Positions 8,315 to 16,608 of a stretch of 50,270 bases of DNA are shown here, in pieces. Position numbers and translations under genes: made by a program. The DNA comes from an uncultured bacterium. Its GTDB lineage: Bacteria; Cyanobacteriota; Vampirovibrionia; Gastranaerophilales; Gastranaerophilaceae. The DNA is taken from positions 1 to 50,270 of the forward strand of contig URRM01000004.1 in NCBI GenBank assembly GCA_900550295.1. Direction: 5' to 3'. Positions within the stretch are counted from its first letter, which is position 1. Every line of letters starts with the position of its first letter. The notes beneath the pieces are model-generated. The model had not been told where the DNA came from and did no database searches. It saw nothing but the letters and a program-made list of their open reading frames with translations.

Positions 8315-9930
8315 TATTTTTTGAATCTTTCTATTACTCTTTTTGTCAATTCACTTGCGTATTCCATTTTGAAAAGTAGGTTTAAACCTGTATATATGAC
8401 TAAACACAAAGTTCCGATTACTGCAATTTTTGTGAATTCATAAGTGTATTTTGGTAATTGTTTTGATAAATCTAACAAACTTACTTCCATAAAGCTTGAA
8501 ATAATATAGCAGATTACGAATGTAATTACTGCGGCTAATGTCATTTTAAGGAAGTTTATAAACAAATCTTTGTAGTTAAGTTTAATTTTTCTACTGATTA
8601 AAATGCCTAACATTACTGCGTTAAATAAAGTTACAAGAGATGTTGAAAGAGTGATACCTCCAATACCTAATGCTAATTTTTTTACTAATAAGTAGTTTAA
8701 AAATACTTTTAAAACGATTGATGAAAATGCGATTGCAAATGGTGTTGCAGAATCATTAAATGAGTAATAAACTCTTGTAATTGAATCTCTGAAAACATAA
8801 GGTAATATTGAGAAAGACAAGAACCAAAGCGCTTGAGTTACCATAAATGTTGCATTATCGTTGAATGCACCACGTTCAAACACAATTCTTATACCGTCCA
8901 TACCTAATAATAGAATTCCAATAATAATTGGGAATGCAGCGAATAAAAGTACGCCAACACCCTTGTTGAAGTAATTTCTTATACCGTCAAAATCTTTTTC
9001 ACCTGCAAGTTTTGAAAATAGAGGGAATAACGGTACTAAAAATGCTGTAACTAATATACCTACAGGGAATTGAAAAACTCTGTTTGCAAACCCGATTGCT
9101 GTCCAAGCGCCTTCCTCAAGACAAGAGGCAAAGAACATATCAATATAAATGTGAACTTGTCCTATTGTAGAACTTAAAATTGCTGGGAATAAAAGTTCTA
9201 AAATACTGTTAAAATTTGCATTATTTACAAAATCAAAGTTAGGTCTAATTTTGTAACCTAATTGTCTTACTCTAGGCATTTGTAATAACAATTGACATAA
9301 AGCCCCTACTATTGTTGCACTTGCAAGAACAACACCTGTCTTGTCACCGCCTGTAACTATTAAGGCGCCAATGATTACAACGCTTACAATGATTGGAGAA
9401 AGACTTGGAAGAATAAATTCTTTGTAACTAATCAAAATTCCGTAATAAATCCCGATTAATCCGCCGATAATTAATGACGGACACATAATTCTTAAATGTG
9501 TACTTGCCAAATCTACCAGTTGAGCATTTCCATCAGAAATAATTAATGACATTATTTGATGTGAAAATACAAAGAAAATTATTGTTAAAATAGTGAAAAA
9601 TATGAAACTTGCAGTTAAAAAAGTATTAAACAATTTTTCTGCAACTTCCGGTGGTTTTTCTTTTAAATTAGGTACAATTTTAGTGAATACAGCAACGGTT
9701 GCACTGTGAAAAGGTCCGCCGATTCCGCCTAAAAGAATTACTGCAAGAGCAGGAATTTGATATGCGTAAAAATATGCGTCAGATACAACTGATGCACCAT
9801 AATAGTTTGCGATAATTACATCTCGTAAAAAACCTACGAGTTTGCTTATTACTGTAACTACGGCGATAAGCCATGCCGCTTTTAAGATAGTTGTTGTTTT
9901 TCCTTCGTTAGAAGCCGAACTTGTCTGCAT
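8314..9930 (-). CDS. murJ: Lipid II flippase MurJ (MviN)
   Basis: The 538-residue protein has about 14 transmembrane segments and belongs to the MOP exporter superfamily. It moves the peptidoglycan precursor lipid II across the inner membrane. The N-terminal signature VISKLVGFLRDVIIANYYGA, with its essential Arg, and the central A-x-RV-x-QFPVGI stretch near residue 290 are typical. Before the first helix is a short polar leader of about 14 residues. It overlaps the spoIID-like gene by 23 bases upstream and tsaC by one base downstream, so translational coupling is likely. It supplies the flippase for the murein precursor genes at 24.8-32 kb. Confidence 0.93.
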   Translation of the reverse strand: MQTSSASNEGKTTTILKAAWLIAVVTVISKLVGFLRDVIIANYYGASVVSDAYFYAYQIPALAVILLGGIGGPFHSATVAVFTKIVPNLKEKPPEVAEKLFNTFLTASFIFFTILTIIFFVFSHQIMSLIISDGNAQLVDLASTHLRIMCPSLIIGGLIGIYYGILISYKEFILPSLSPIIVSVVIIGALIVTGGDKTGVVLASATIVGALCQLLLQMPRVRQLGYKIRPNFDFVNNANFNSILELLFPAILSSTIGQVHIYIDMFFASCLEEGAWTAIGFANRVFQFPVGILVTAFLVPLFPLFSKLAGEKDFDGIRNYFNKGVGVLLFAAFPIIIGILLLGMDGIRIVFERGAFNDNATFMVTQALWFLSFSILPYVFRDSITRVYYSFNDSATPFAIAFSSIVLKVFLNYLLVKKLALGIGGITLSTSLVTLFNAVMLGILISRKIKLNYKDLFINFLKMTLAAVITFVICYIISSFMEVSLLDLSKQLPKYTYEFTKIAVIGTLCLVIYTGLNLLFKMEYASELTKRVIERFKK

Positions 9931-11596
9931 TTGGGTTTACCGTTTCTATATATAATCTTGCTGCCTTCATTGAGCCTTCCTCTAAAGGATAGCAAAAAGT
10001 AATTACATTTTCACCTTTTTTTACTAAATATGAGATATCAATTTTAATTGGTGTTCTGAAGTTTGAAATTCCTTGAGTTAACGGAATAGAAGTTTCTTTG
10101 CCGTTTACAATTAAATTAATTTTAGACAAATTGAATTTGTTGTCTATGATTAAATTTGCTGTTTTATGTTCTAAATAAATCTTTTGAGTTGTTCGTTGTT
10201 GAGTTTGATATGATGAAACGATTACAGGGATTGTTGTTAGAGAGATTCCGGTGTAATAGTGTTTCAAGATTTTATCATAAGGCATTTTTAATTCTTTGCC
10301 CATAAACCCTGCACCATATTGACTCATGCCAACACCATGACCAAATCCTCCGCCGTATGCAATAATTTTTGTTTCACCTGTTTCTTCATCATTAACAAAG
10401 TCAAAAACTACGTTTGCGCTTGGAAGTGAAATGTTATTCTTCTGGAAAACTCTTCTGATTACAAGTTCTTTTTGTACATCGAAAGTTCCTTTTGTTGTTT
10501 TAATTTCGACATCAATTAACTTTCCTGATTCACCTCTGCTGATTGCTTTTATTGAAACTAATTCACCGAAATCGTCTGATTTTGTTAATTTTGGATAAAC
10601 AAAACCTGTTTTTGATTGAGAAACAAGAGTTTTTGCTAAAACTTCTTGCAATTCTTCTTTTGTCCATTCTTTTTGCCAACGATAATATGGAGAACGAACA
10701 TCATAAGAATCAGGTTTGTTCATATAAAAATCACGAACTTGTTCCTCTGTTACAAGCGGTGGTTGAGTTAACATATCGGCTTTTGCAACTAAATAAGGTT
10801 TTGAACTAGATGGGAATTTTTTTGTTGTTGGATCAGAAAAAGCATTTGCAAAACTTTCTGTGTAACCTCCTGCAGTAGAGCTGTATTGAGCCAAAATTAA
10901 ATTCCAATTGTATAAAGCTATAATGCCTCCTGTTTCTTCAACTGCACGATTTGAAAGGGTATCTTCTGTGTTAGCTCCAAAATATACTTGGCTTGCTACA
11001 GAATCAACAACATCATATTCTTTTACAAGTCGTGTTCTTGGGCTTAAAACGTAGTTTCTTGCAGCAACCGCTTGAGCTTTTAATGCTTCAATCCCGAAAC
11101 TTACAGGCATTTCATTTGGAACAACACCTTTCAAGTAATCTTGAATATCTAAAACATTCACTAAATAAAACAAATTTGTAGTGTTTGGTTTTTTGATTAT
11201 CTCAAAAGAGGTTCTATATAAGGCTTGACGACCTTTTCTTTTTAACCCGTCAACGCCTAAAAATCCATTTGGGCATTCTAAAACGAATGTTTCAGGTACT
11301 GTAATTTTTTCTTCATTAAACTCAATTGTGTAAACATCGTCTTTTAATGAAATCAATATGTTTGTGTCTGCAGGAACATTTGCAATCAATTCTGACGATT
11401 CTTTTTTATAAATTTGTACGTCAGAAGTACCAAAAAGTGTTATTTTTTGATAATTAAATGTTGACCAATTTTGATTACCAATACCAACTCTTACCGGTTG
11501 AAAAATGTTTGTCGCTGCAAACATTTTAGGACTTGCAAATGCGAGTGCAAAAATTACAAGTCCTAAAATTATATTTTTTATTTTTTTAATTCCCAA
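9908..11596 (-). CDS. SpoIID/LytB-domain protein, secreted
   Basis: The 562-residue protein starts with a signal peptide (1-27, cleavage after MFA). The SpoIID/LytB domain is clear: DYLKGVVPNEMPVSFGIEAL at about 158-177 with the catalytic-type Glu, AQAVAARNYVL next, a SQVYFG segment, YSSTAGGYTES, and GGGFGHGVGMSQYGAG near 430. In Bacillus, SpoIID is a lytic transglycosylase that cuts denuded glycan strands during engulfment. In non-sporulating bacteria relatives probably remodel the cell wall. The C-terminal 100 residues are beta-rich and unassigned. The best start is TTG at 11594-11596, inside the end of cysS, with AAGGA about 8 bases before it. No sporulation gene is seen nearby; murJ follows, which supports a cell-wall role. 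Confidence 0.87.
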   Translation of the reverse strand: MGIKKIKNIILGLVIFALAFASPKMFAATNIFQPVRVGIGNQNWSTFNYQKITLFGTSDVQIYKKESSELIANVPADTNILISLKDDVYTIEFNEEKITVPETFVLECPNGFLGVDGLKRKGRQALYRTSFEIIKKPNTTNLFYLVNVLDIQDYLKGVVPNEMPVSFGIEALKAQAVAARNYVLSPRTRLVKEYDVVDSVASQVYFGANTEDTLSNRAVEETGGIIALYNWNLILAQYSSTAGGYTESFANAFSDPTTKKFPSSSKPYLVAKADMLTQPPLVTEEQVRDFYMNKPDSYDVRSPYYRWQKEWTKEELQEVLAKTLVSQSKTGFVYPKLTKSDDFGELVSIKAISRGESGKLIDVEIKTTKGTFDVQKELVIRRVFQKNNISLPSANVVFDFVNDEETGETKIIAYGGGFGHGVGMSQYGAGFMGKELKMPYDKILKHYYTGISLTTIPVIVSSYQTQQRTTQKIYLEHKTANLIIDNKFNLSKINLIVNGKETSIPLTQGISNFRTPIKIDISYLVKKGENVITFCYPLEEGSMKAARLYIETVNPNADKFGF

Positions 11597-12957
11597 GTAG
11601 TTCCGTCCTTAGAATCTTTTAAAACGATTCCGACATTATCAAGTGCCATACGGATTTTATCCGCCATGTCCCAATTTTTTTCTTCACGAGATTTTTTTCT
11701 TAATTCTAAAAGTTCATCCATAGAATTTAGGGTCATTCCTAAATCTTCGCTTACAGATTTAACTTTTTCTGCTAATTCTTCTTCTGTTAATTCAGTTTTT
11801 TCAAAGTTGAAGCCAAGAACTGAACCTAATTTAACAAGAAGTGTATAAGCGTTCCTTTCGTCTTTGTTTGCTTTGTTTACAAGGTCAAAAAGTACCGCAA
11901 GAGCTTTAGATGTGTTTAAATCATCATCCATTGCATCTGTAAATTGTTTGTATTCTTCTGTTTGAGTAATGTCTAAAGTTTCGTCAACAGGTGTTGCTTT
12001 TGCGTTTGTTAAACGTTTTGCACCGGCTTGAGCTGATTTTAAAACCTCGTCAGAAAATTCAACAGGCATTCTGTAATGGTTTGTCAAAATGAATAATCTG
12101 ATTGTATTTGCATCATAATTTTCTAAAACTTTGTCTATAGTTAAGAAGTTACCTAAAGACTTAGACATTTTTTCTTTGTTGATAGTTACAAAACCATTAT
12201 GTAACCAGTAGTTTACGAATTTGCAACCATTGGCACATTCAGATTGAGCAATTTCGTTTTCGTGGTGAGGGAATATTAAATCTGCGCCACCTGCGTGAAT
12301 ATCGATAGTTTTGCCCAAGTATTTTCTGCTCATTGCAGAACATTCAATGTGCCAACCCGGACGACCAACACCCCATGGTGAGTTGTAGCCGAATTTTTCA
12401 TCTTTTTTCCATAAAGCAAAATCAAGAGGATCTTCTTTTAAATCTCCAACTTCTACTCTGGCACCGCTTTCAAGTTGATCGATTGGTTGTTTTGAAAGCA
12501 TACCGTAGTTTTTGAATTTTTTAACCCTAAAGTAAACGTCACCACCTGCTTCGTAAGCGTAATCATTTTTGATTAAATCTTTTACTATAGAAATCATTTC
12601 ACCTAATGTCTTTGTTGCAAAAGGTTCAATGTCGGGTTTTAGGTTGTTCAAACCTTCCATACTTTTTGTGAAAGATTTATACCAATATGTAGAAACTTCT
12701 TCAAGTGTTTTACCTTCTTTTTCTGCTTTTTTAAGGATTTTATCATCAACATCGGTTACGTTACGGCAATAAGTTACATCGTAACCTTTGAATTTTAAAT
12801 ATCTGTAAAGCACGTCCCATGTGATATAACAACGAGCGTGACCTAAGTGTGCATAATCATAAACGGTTGGACCGCATACGTACATTTTAACTTTGTTACC
12901 ATCAATCGGTTTAAATTCTTCTATTTTGTCTGTGTAAGTATTATGTAATTTCATCAT
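11578..12957 (-). CDS. cysS: Cysteinyl-tRNA synthetase
   Basis: This class I synthetase charges tRNA-Cys. About 459 residues, normal for the family. Motifs seen are VCGPTVYDYAHLGHAR (zinc Cys plus the HIGH-type HLGH), GWHIECSAMS and HHENEIAQ (remaining zinc ligands), and KMSKS. I start at ATG 12957, one of two consecutive ATGs, because E. coli CysS begins similarly just before the NT-x-T segment. The longer frame from TTG 12993 has no ribosome-binding site and would include the promoter. TAAAAT ends 7 bases before this ATG and no Shine-Dalgarno is present, so translation may start on a leaderless mRNA. First gene of the cysS-spoIID-murJ-tsaC unit. Confidence 0.94.
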   Translation of the reverse strand: MMKLHNTYTDKIEEFKPIDGNKVKMYVCGPTVYDYAHLGHARCYITWDVLYRYLKFKGYDVTYCRNVTDVDDKILKKAEKEGKTLEEVSTYWYKSFTKSMEGLNNLKPDIEPFATKTLGEMISIVKDLIKNDYAYEAGGDVYFRVKKFKNYGMLSKQPIDQLESGARVEVGDLKEDPLDFALWKKDEKFGYNSPWGVGRPGWHIECSAMSRKYLGKTIDIHAGGADLIFPHHENEIAQSECANGCKFVNYWLHNGFVTINKEKMSKSLGNFLTIDKVLENYDANTIRLFILTNHYRMPVEFSDEVLKSAQAGAKRLTNAKATPVDETLDITQTEEYKQFTDAMDDDLNTSKALAVLFDLVNKANKDERNAYTLLVKLGSVLGFNFEKTELTEEELAEKVKSVSEDLGMTLNSMDELLELRKKSREEKNWDMADKIRMALDNVGIVLKDSKDGTTWELKK

Positions 12958-12964
12958 ACCGATT

Positions 12965-12993
12965 ATTTTAGAACAAAACTCAAATTTAGGCAA
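12965..12993 (-). promoter_or_regulatory. cysS promoter, leaderless geometry
   Basis: Read on the minus strand: -35 TTGCCT (12988-12993), a 17-bp spacer, -10 TAAAAT (12965-12970), then 7 bases to the ATG of cysS. Transcription would start at or within a base or two of the start codon. There is no room for a ribosome-binding site. Confidence 0.6.
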
Positions 12994-13043
12994 GAAATTT
13001 AAGAATTTTGGGGATAGGTATAAGTTTGATGAATATTTACCTT

Positions 13044-13080
13044 AATGTCTTCCCGTGCTGCGACACGGGATCTTTAAAAT
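13044..13080. repeat. Dispersed palindromic repeat, CCCGTG-CACGGG family, copy 1
   Basis: TCCCGTG at 13051-13057 and CACGGGA at 13064-13070 form a perfect 7-bp hairpin. It is preceded by AATGTCT and followed by GATCTTTAAAA. Closely related sequences lie at 19945-19981 and, on the other strand, at 32176-32212. All three are between genes, as expected for a genome-wide dispersed element. Confidence 0.65.
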
Positions 13081-13166
13081 CATCCGATAATACAATAAAC
13101 ATAATGTAATCCTTGTATATGTTATGTAATTTTGTCATCGAATTACTTAACATATACACTTTCTGC

Positions 13167-13172
13167 TATAAT
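13167..13172 (+). promoter_or_regulatory. Extended -10 of the metallophosphoesterase gene, leaderless geometry
   Basis: TGC followed directly by a consensus TATAAT, then six bases (ATTTTT) and ATG 13179. No Shine-Dalgarno is present. The -35 is poor (TTACTT at 13143-13148), which the extended -10 could offset. Confidence 0.6.
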
Positions 13173-13178
13173 ATTTTT

Positions 13179-13976
13179 ATGAAATATATTGTTTTATTGA
13201 TAGTTGTTTTAATTTTGTTTATTTGGTCATTTTTTATTGAGCCAAATATGCTTAAAGTTACAGAGTACAACTTGCAAGATAGAGATTTAAAAGGCTTGAA
13301 ATTGGTTTTTGCGGGTGATTTGCATATAAAACCAAACCAAGAAAATAGATTAGTAGAAATTATTGATAAAATTAACGCCCAAAATCCCGATATAATTCTG
13401 TTTGCAGGTGACTTTGCTGCCGGACATAAAAAAGATTCTACTATACCTTTTAGCATTTATAAAAAGCATTTGAAAAGATTAAACACAAAGTATGGTGCTT
13501 ACAGTGTTATTGGTAATCATGATTACTGGGCAGGCTATGACAATGTGAAAGAAATGTTAGAGAGAGTTGGAATAAAAGTTTTAGCAAATAGCAATGAATC
13601 TTTGATTTTGAAAAATGGTAAAAAGCTTTATATTGCAGGTGTTGAAGATTTGCAAACAGGAAGTCCGAATATTAAAATAGCGTTAGAAGGGACAGAAAGT
13701 AATTCGACAATTCTTTTAACGCATTCGCCTGATGTATTTGTAGAGGTGCTAAAAGACAGTGTAAATTTAACTTTGGCAGGACATGTTCATGGCGGACAAA
13801 TTCGATTACCGTTTATTGGTGCTTTAATAATTCCATCAAAATATGGTAACAAATATTCTCAAGGTTTGATTGAAGAAAAAGGTCGTAAAATGATTGTAAC
13901 AAAAGGAATTGGGACAAGTATTTTGCCACTGAGATTTAATTGTACTCCAGAGATTGTTGTAATTAATTTTAAATAA
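13179..13976 (+). CDS. Membrane-anchored metallophosphoesterase, YkuE/YaeI-like
   Basis: The 265-residue protein has an N-terminal membrane anchor (about 2-20) and then a calcineurin-like phosphoesterase domain. Metal-binding motifs are visible in order: AGDLH, AGDF, GNHDYW (the GNHD block), a late TH and AGHVHGGQ (the GHxH block). YkuE/YaeI-type relatives hydrolyse phosphodiester or UDP-sugar-lipid substrates at the membrane (UDP-2,3-diacylglucosamine in some cases); the substrate here is not predictable. I reject an upstream start at 13113 because it would translate the promoter and add unrelated residues. The chosen ATG sits 6 bases after TATAAT without a ribosome-binding site. It is a single-gene unit ahead of the tRNA. 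Confidence 0.85.
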   Translation: MKYIVLLIVVLILFIWSFFIEPNMLKVTEYNLQDRDLKGLKLVFAGDLHIKPNQENRLVEIIDKINAQNPDIILFAGDFAAGHKKDSTIPFSIYKKHLKRLNTKYGAYSVIGNHDYWAGYDNVKEMLERVGIKVLANSNESLILKNGKKLYIAGVEDLQTGSPNIKIALEGTESNSTILLTHSPDVFVEVLKDSVNLTLAGHVHGGQIRLPFIGALIIPSKYGNKYSQGLIEEKGRKMIVTKGIGTSILPLRFNCTPEIVVINFK

Positions 13977-13990
13977 ATTAAAAAATCATG

Positions 13991-14019
13991 TTGACATAAA
14001 AAATTTTTTCGGTTATATT
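13991..14019 (+). promoter_or_regulatory. Promoter of tRNA-Val
   Basis: A near-consensus sigma-70 promoter: -35 TTGACA (13991-13996), a 17-bp spacer and -10 TATATT (14014-14019). The expected start near 14026 is 10 bases before the mature tRNA 5' end. Confidence 0.85.
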
Positions 14020-14035
14020 AAACTTACAAACGTTA

Positions 14036-14111
14036 GGGCGTTTAGCTCAGTTGGTAGAGCGCTTCCCTTACAAGGAAGATGTCGGGAGTTCGAGCCTCTC
14101 AACGCCCACCA
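14036..14111 (+). tRNA. tRNA-Val(UAC)
   Basis: A 76-base cloverleaf with a 7-bp acceptor stem (GGGCGTT with AACGCCC), a D arm GCTC-GAGC, an anticodon stem CTTCC-GGAAG with loop CTTACAA (anticodon TAC, valine), and a T arm GGGAG-TTCGAGC-CTCTC with one G-T wobble. The 3' CCA is encoded. It has its own promoter and terminator, so it is transcribed alone. Confidence 0.97.
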
Positions 14112-14112
14112 T

Positions 14113-14150
14113 AAAAGACCGGATAACATTAGTTATCCGGTCTTTTATTT
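14113..14150 (+). terminator. Rho-independent terminator of tRNA-Val
   Basis: A perfect 15-bp stem (AAAAGACCGGATAAC with its complement at 14132-14146) closes a 4-base ATTA loop. A T-rich tail (ATTTTG) follows. It begins two bases after the CCA end. Confidence 0.9.
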
Positions 14151-14193
14151 TGTGTTTTGATTTGCGAGAACTCCACAAAATAGAGTTTTGTTT

Positions 14194-14199
14194 TATAAT
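14194..14199 (+). promoter_or_regulatory. -10 box of the second GT-C gene, leaderless geometry
   Basis: Consensus TATAAT, six bases (TAAAGA), then ATG 14206. No good -35 at 17 bp is seen. The AAAGA before the ATG is too close to serve as a normal ribosome-binding site. Confidence 0.5.
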
Positions 14200-14205
14200 T
14201 AAAGA

Positions 14206-15873
14206 ATGGAAAAAACACATAAGATTAAACACTACATCATTTTAGCTCTAATTCTAATTTTTGGGCTTGGAATCAGGTTATTCAATCTTGAAAAACCGAC
14301 AGGTGGGTTATGGCATGATGAGGCTACAATTTACGCAATAGCAAATGCTTTGCCGGATTTTAGTTTCAACTTTCATAGATTTTTAATCTTTCCGCTATAT
14401 TTTATTTTTTACAAATTATGGATTACTGTTTTTTCTAATTCGGATTTTGTAATTCGCTTAATGTCAGTGTTCTTCGATATGTTGGCAATTATTACAACAT
14501 ATTTTGCAGGCATACAGATTACTAAAAATTTAAAAATAGAAAATTTAAAGCATCGAATGGGACTGATTTTTACTCTTTTATATGCTCTGAATTCTTCGTT
14601 TATTTATTACGCACAAGAGGCAAAATTCTACTCTATAACCTTCTTTTTAATCTGTTTAACCACTTTAGCATTTTTAAAACTGATTGAAAAATTTGATAAA
14701 AAATCCCTAATTTTCTTTTTAATTTCAAATGCTTTGATGCTATATACGCAAACGACGCTTGTTGTTATATCAATTTTATTTACAGGTTTAGTATTTTTCT
14801 TTGCAATAAGAGCGAAAAAACTAAATTTTTGGCTAATTTTATTGAATTTACTCGTATATTTGCCATTAATAGCATTTTTATTTATTGAAAAAAACTATTT
14901 TTCGGGTAATTTTGATATAGTTCATTTTGATAATTCTTTTATTTTAATGATGCTCCAAAACTGGTTCAGCCCTGTGTTGACTTGCTTGCAGAATAATATG
15001 CCAAATTACAAAATGTTGTTTATGTTGTTTTTAATAAGTCCAAAATTTTGGTTCAGTATAATTTTTCCTGTATTTTTTATGATTACGGTTTTCATTTTGG
15101 CTCTTAAAAATAACAAATTCTTGAGATATTTAGCTGTTATTCCGATATTCTTTGTCGGATTTCATATAGTTCTTTCTCAAACAGAAATTTATAGTGCGAA
15201 TATTCGTTATACATTGGTTGTTTTACCGGTTGTATTAATGATTTCAGGTACATATATTGCACAAAAACTGGATACAAAATGGATGAAAATTCTTTTGGCT
15301 TTATTTTTGTTAGCAAATTTATCAATTTTGTTTTCGCCATATAGTGCGACAAAAATTCAAAGACCTTTTGGCTACAAGGTTTTAGCGGATACTTTAATTA
15401 AAAATGAAATTAATTCAAATTATGATTTTATAATGCCATTTAGTGATAAATTGGTTGAAAAATATTATAAAATTAATGGTCATGCGGAAAGTTTTTATAT
15501 GCTTAACGCTGTCGAGGCTCAAAAAACATATCTTTCAGATAATGAAATTGCAGAAATTTCCAAAAAACATAATATGGTTGAAAATTACAAAAGATACTTG
15601 ATTTCAGACTATATTACTAATGAATTTTCAAATTATGTTTTAACTCATTATGCTAAAAATTCTAAAAATTTAGTTTTAGTCGTTGATAAAGGCATTTGTA
15701 TGTTTTCAAATGAAAATATTAAATCAATATTGAATAACGGCGGAACAGTGCCAATACAGTTTATGCGTTTATCAAAATTGAATAATGACCTTATTTCGGT
15801 GTTAAGTTCAAATTACAAAATTCAAAAACACGTTCTAGACGGCAATTGGGAAGTTTTTGTATTTGAAAAATAA
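14206..15873 (+). CDS. GT-C fold membrane glycosyltransferase, GT39/PMT-like (second copy)
   Basis: The 555-residue polytopic protein begins with a membrane helix (about 9-26) and then the motif WHDE at residues 36-39, exactly the positions seen in the 5637-7100 protein. The Asp/Glu of this periplasmic loop is the catalytic site of PMT_2-type enzymes that use polyprenyl-phosphate sugars. About ten more hydrophobic segments follow, and the last 170 residues are soluble. The two proteins are paralogues in layout but not close in sequence, so they probably use different acceptors. No other glycan-assembly gene is adjacent. The start is fixed by a TATAAT 6 bases upstream and no ribosome-binding site. 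Confidence 0.75.
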   Translation: MEKTHKIKHYIILALILIFGLGIRLFNLEKPTGGLWHDEATIYAIANALPDFSFNFHRFLIFPLYFIFYKLWITVFSNSDFVIRLMSVFFDMLAIITTYFAGIQITKNLKIENLKHRMGLIFTLLYALNSSFIYYAQEAKFYSITFFLICLTTLAFLKLIEKFDKKSLIFFLISNALMLYTQTTLVVISILFTGLVFFFAIRAKKLNFWLILLNLLVYLPLIAFLFIEKNYFSGNFDIVHFDNSFILMMLQNWFSPVLTCLQNNMPNYKMLFMLFLISPKFWFSIIFPVFFMITVFILALKNNKFLRYLAVIPIFFVGFHIVLSQTEIYSANIRYTLVVLPVVLMISGTYIAQKLDTKWMKILLALFLLANLSILFSPYSATKIQRPFGYKVLADTLIKNEINSNYDFIMPFSDKLVEKYYKINGHAESFYMLNAVEAQKTYLSDNEIAEISKKHNMVENYKRYLISDYITNEFSNYVLTHYAKNSKNLVLVVDKGICMFSNENIKSILNNGGTVPIQFMRLSKLNNDLISVLSSNYKIQKHVLDGNWEVFVFEK

Positions 15874-15894
15874 CCTTTTTTATTTTATATTTCC

Positions 15895-15929
15895 TTAACT
15901 TTTTTATAACATTCAGCCTAAAAAGTTAA
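15895..15929. other. AT-rich hairpin between the GT-C gene and hsp20
   Basis: TTAACTTTTTTA at 15895-15906 can pair with TAAAAAGTTAA at 15919-15929, with one bulge, around a 12-base loop. It may weakly terminate the glycosyltransferase transcript or act in hsp20 control. No T-run follows. No CIRCE element is present, and I found no pairing that would hide the hsp20 ribosome-binding site. Confidence 0.35.
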
Positions 15930-16016
15930 AACTTTGTTAATTCTGACGATTTTTAAAAAAAAAGAGTTATAACGTAAATGTAAGGAATGAAAGATAGAAA
16001 ATCGGAGGTATTTAAA

Positions 16017-16460
16017 ATGAGATTTAATGTTATTGAAAGAGATCCAGAAATGATGTTTTCAGGCGTACGTAACAATCTTGAAAACCTATTAAACGCTGTT
16101 ATGATTGGTGATGCTTCAGATTTAGAAAATAGAATGTACCAACCATTGTCAGAAGTAAGAGAAAACGAAACTGAATATAAAGTAAGCGTTCAATTACCAG
16201 GCATTAAAAAAGAAGATATTAATATTGAATTAGACAAAAATACTTTGACAATTTCTGCCGAAAGCAAATTTGAAGATGTAAAAGATAACGAAAACTTACA
16301 TTATTCACAATTCTCTTATGGTAAATTCCACAAAACAATAGAATTAGCAAAACCAATTGATGTAGAACATTCAACATGTGAATACAACGACGGTATTTTA
16401 CAAGTCACATTGAAAAAACAAGAAGGTAAAAAAGAAACACATACATTGAAGATTAAATAA
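16017..16460 (+). CDS. Small heat shock protein, Hsp20/alpha-crystallin family
   Basis: This ATP-independent holdase chaperone binds unfolding proteins in the cytoplasm. The 147-residue protein has a hydrophobic N-terminal arm (1-38) and an alpha-crystallin domain (about 40-137). The domain includes the typical YKVSVQLPGIKKEDINIEL segment and the GILQVTLKK ending. The C-terminal tail ends in an I-x-I-like LKIK. I choose ATG 16017 because GGAGG lies at 16004-16008. The earlier ATG at 15987 would put that site inside the gene. A single-gene unit closed by the terminator at 16504. Confidence 0.93.
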   Translation: MRFNVIERDPEMMFSGVRNNLENLLNAVMIGDASDLENRMYQPLSEVRENETEYKVSVQLPGIKKEDINIELDKNTLTISAESKFEDVKDNENLHYSQFSYGKFHKTIELAKPIDVEHSTCEYNDGILQVTLKKQEGKKETHTLKIK

Positions 16461-16503
16461 TAATAATGTGGGTGTAATAAGGAAAGTAAACAGACATTAA
16501 ATT

Positions 16504-16540
16504 AACAGGCGGAGCCTTCGGCTCCGCCTGTTCTTTTTTT
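16504..16540 (+). terminator. Rho-independent terminator of hsp20
   Basis: A 13-bp GC-rich stem (AACAGGCGGAGCC with its complement at 16520-16532) closes a 3-base loop and runs into TCTTTTTTT. It starts 43 bases past the hsp20 stop. Confidence 0.92.
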
Positions 16541-16559
16541 ATTGAAGTCTCAGATAGTA

Positions 16560-16593
16560 AATCAGGCGGTGGATTGTAATCCACCGCCTGATT
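16560..16593 (-). terminator. Hairpin after the nucleotidyltransferase gene
   Basis: A perfect 16-bp stem (AATCAGGCGGTGGATT with its complement) has a 2-base loop. It is placed to end the leftward sugar nucleotidyltransferase transcript, 16 bases past its stop. No strong T-run follows on the minus strand. The CAGGCGG core is shared with the neighbouring hsp20 terminator. Confidence 0.55.
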
Positions 16594-16608
16594 GATTATA
16601 TTTAAATT

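Noticed and set aside
15874..16016. Possible CIRCE or ROSE-type heat shock control upstream of hsp20
   Set aside because: No TTAGCACTC-type inverted repeat is present and no upstream segment pairs convincingly with the GGAGG site.
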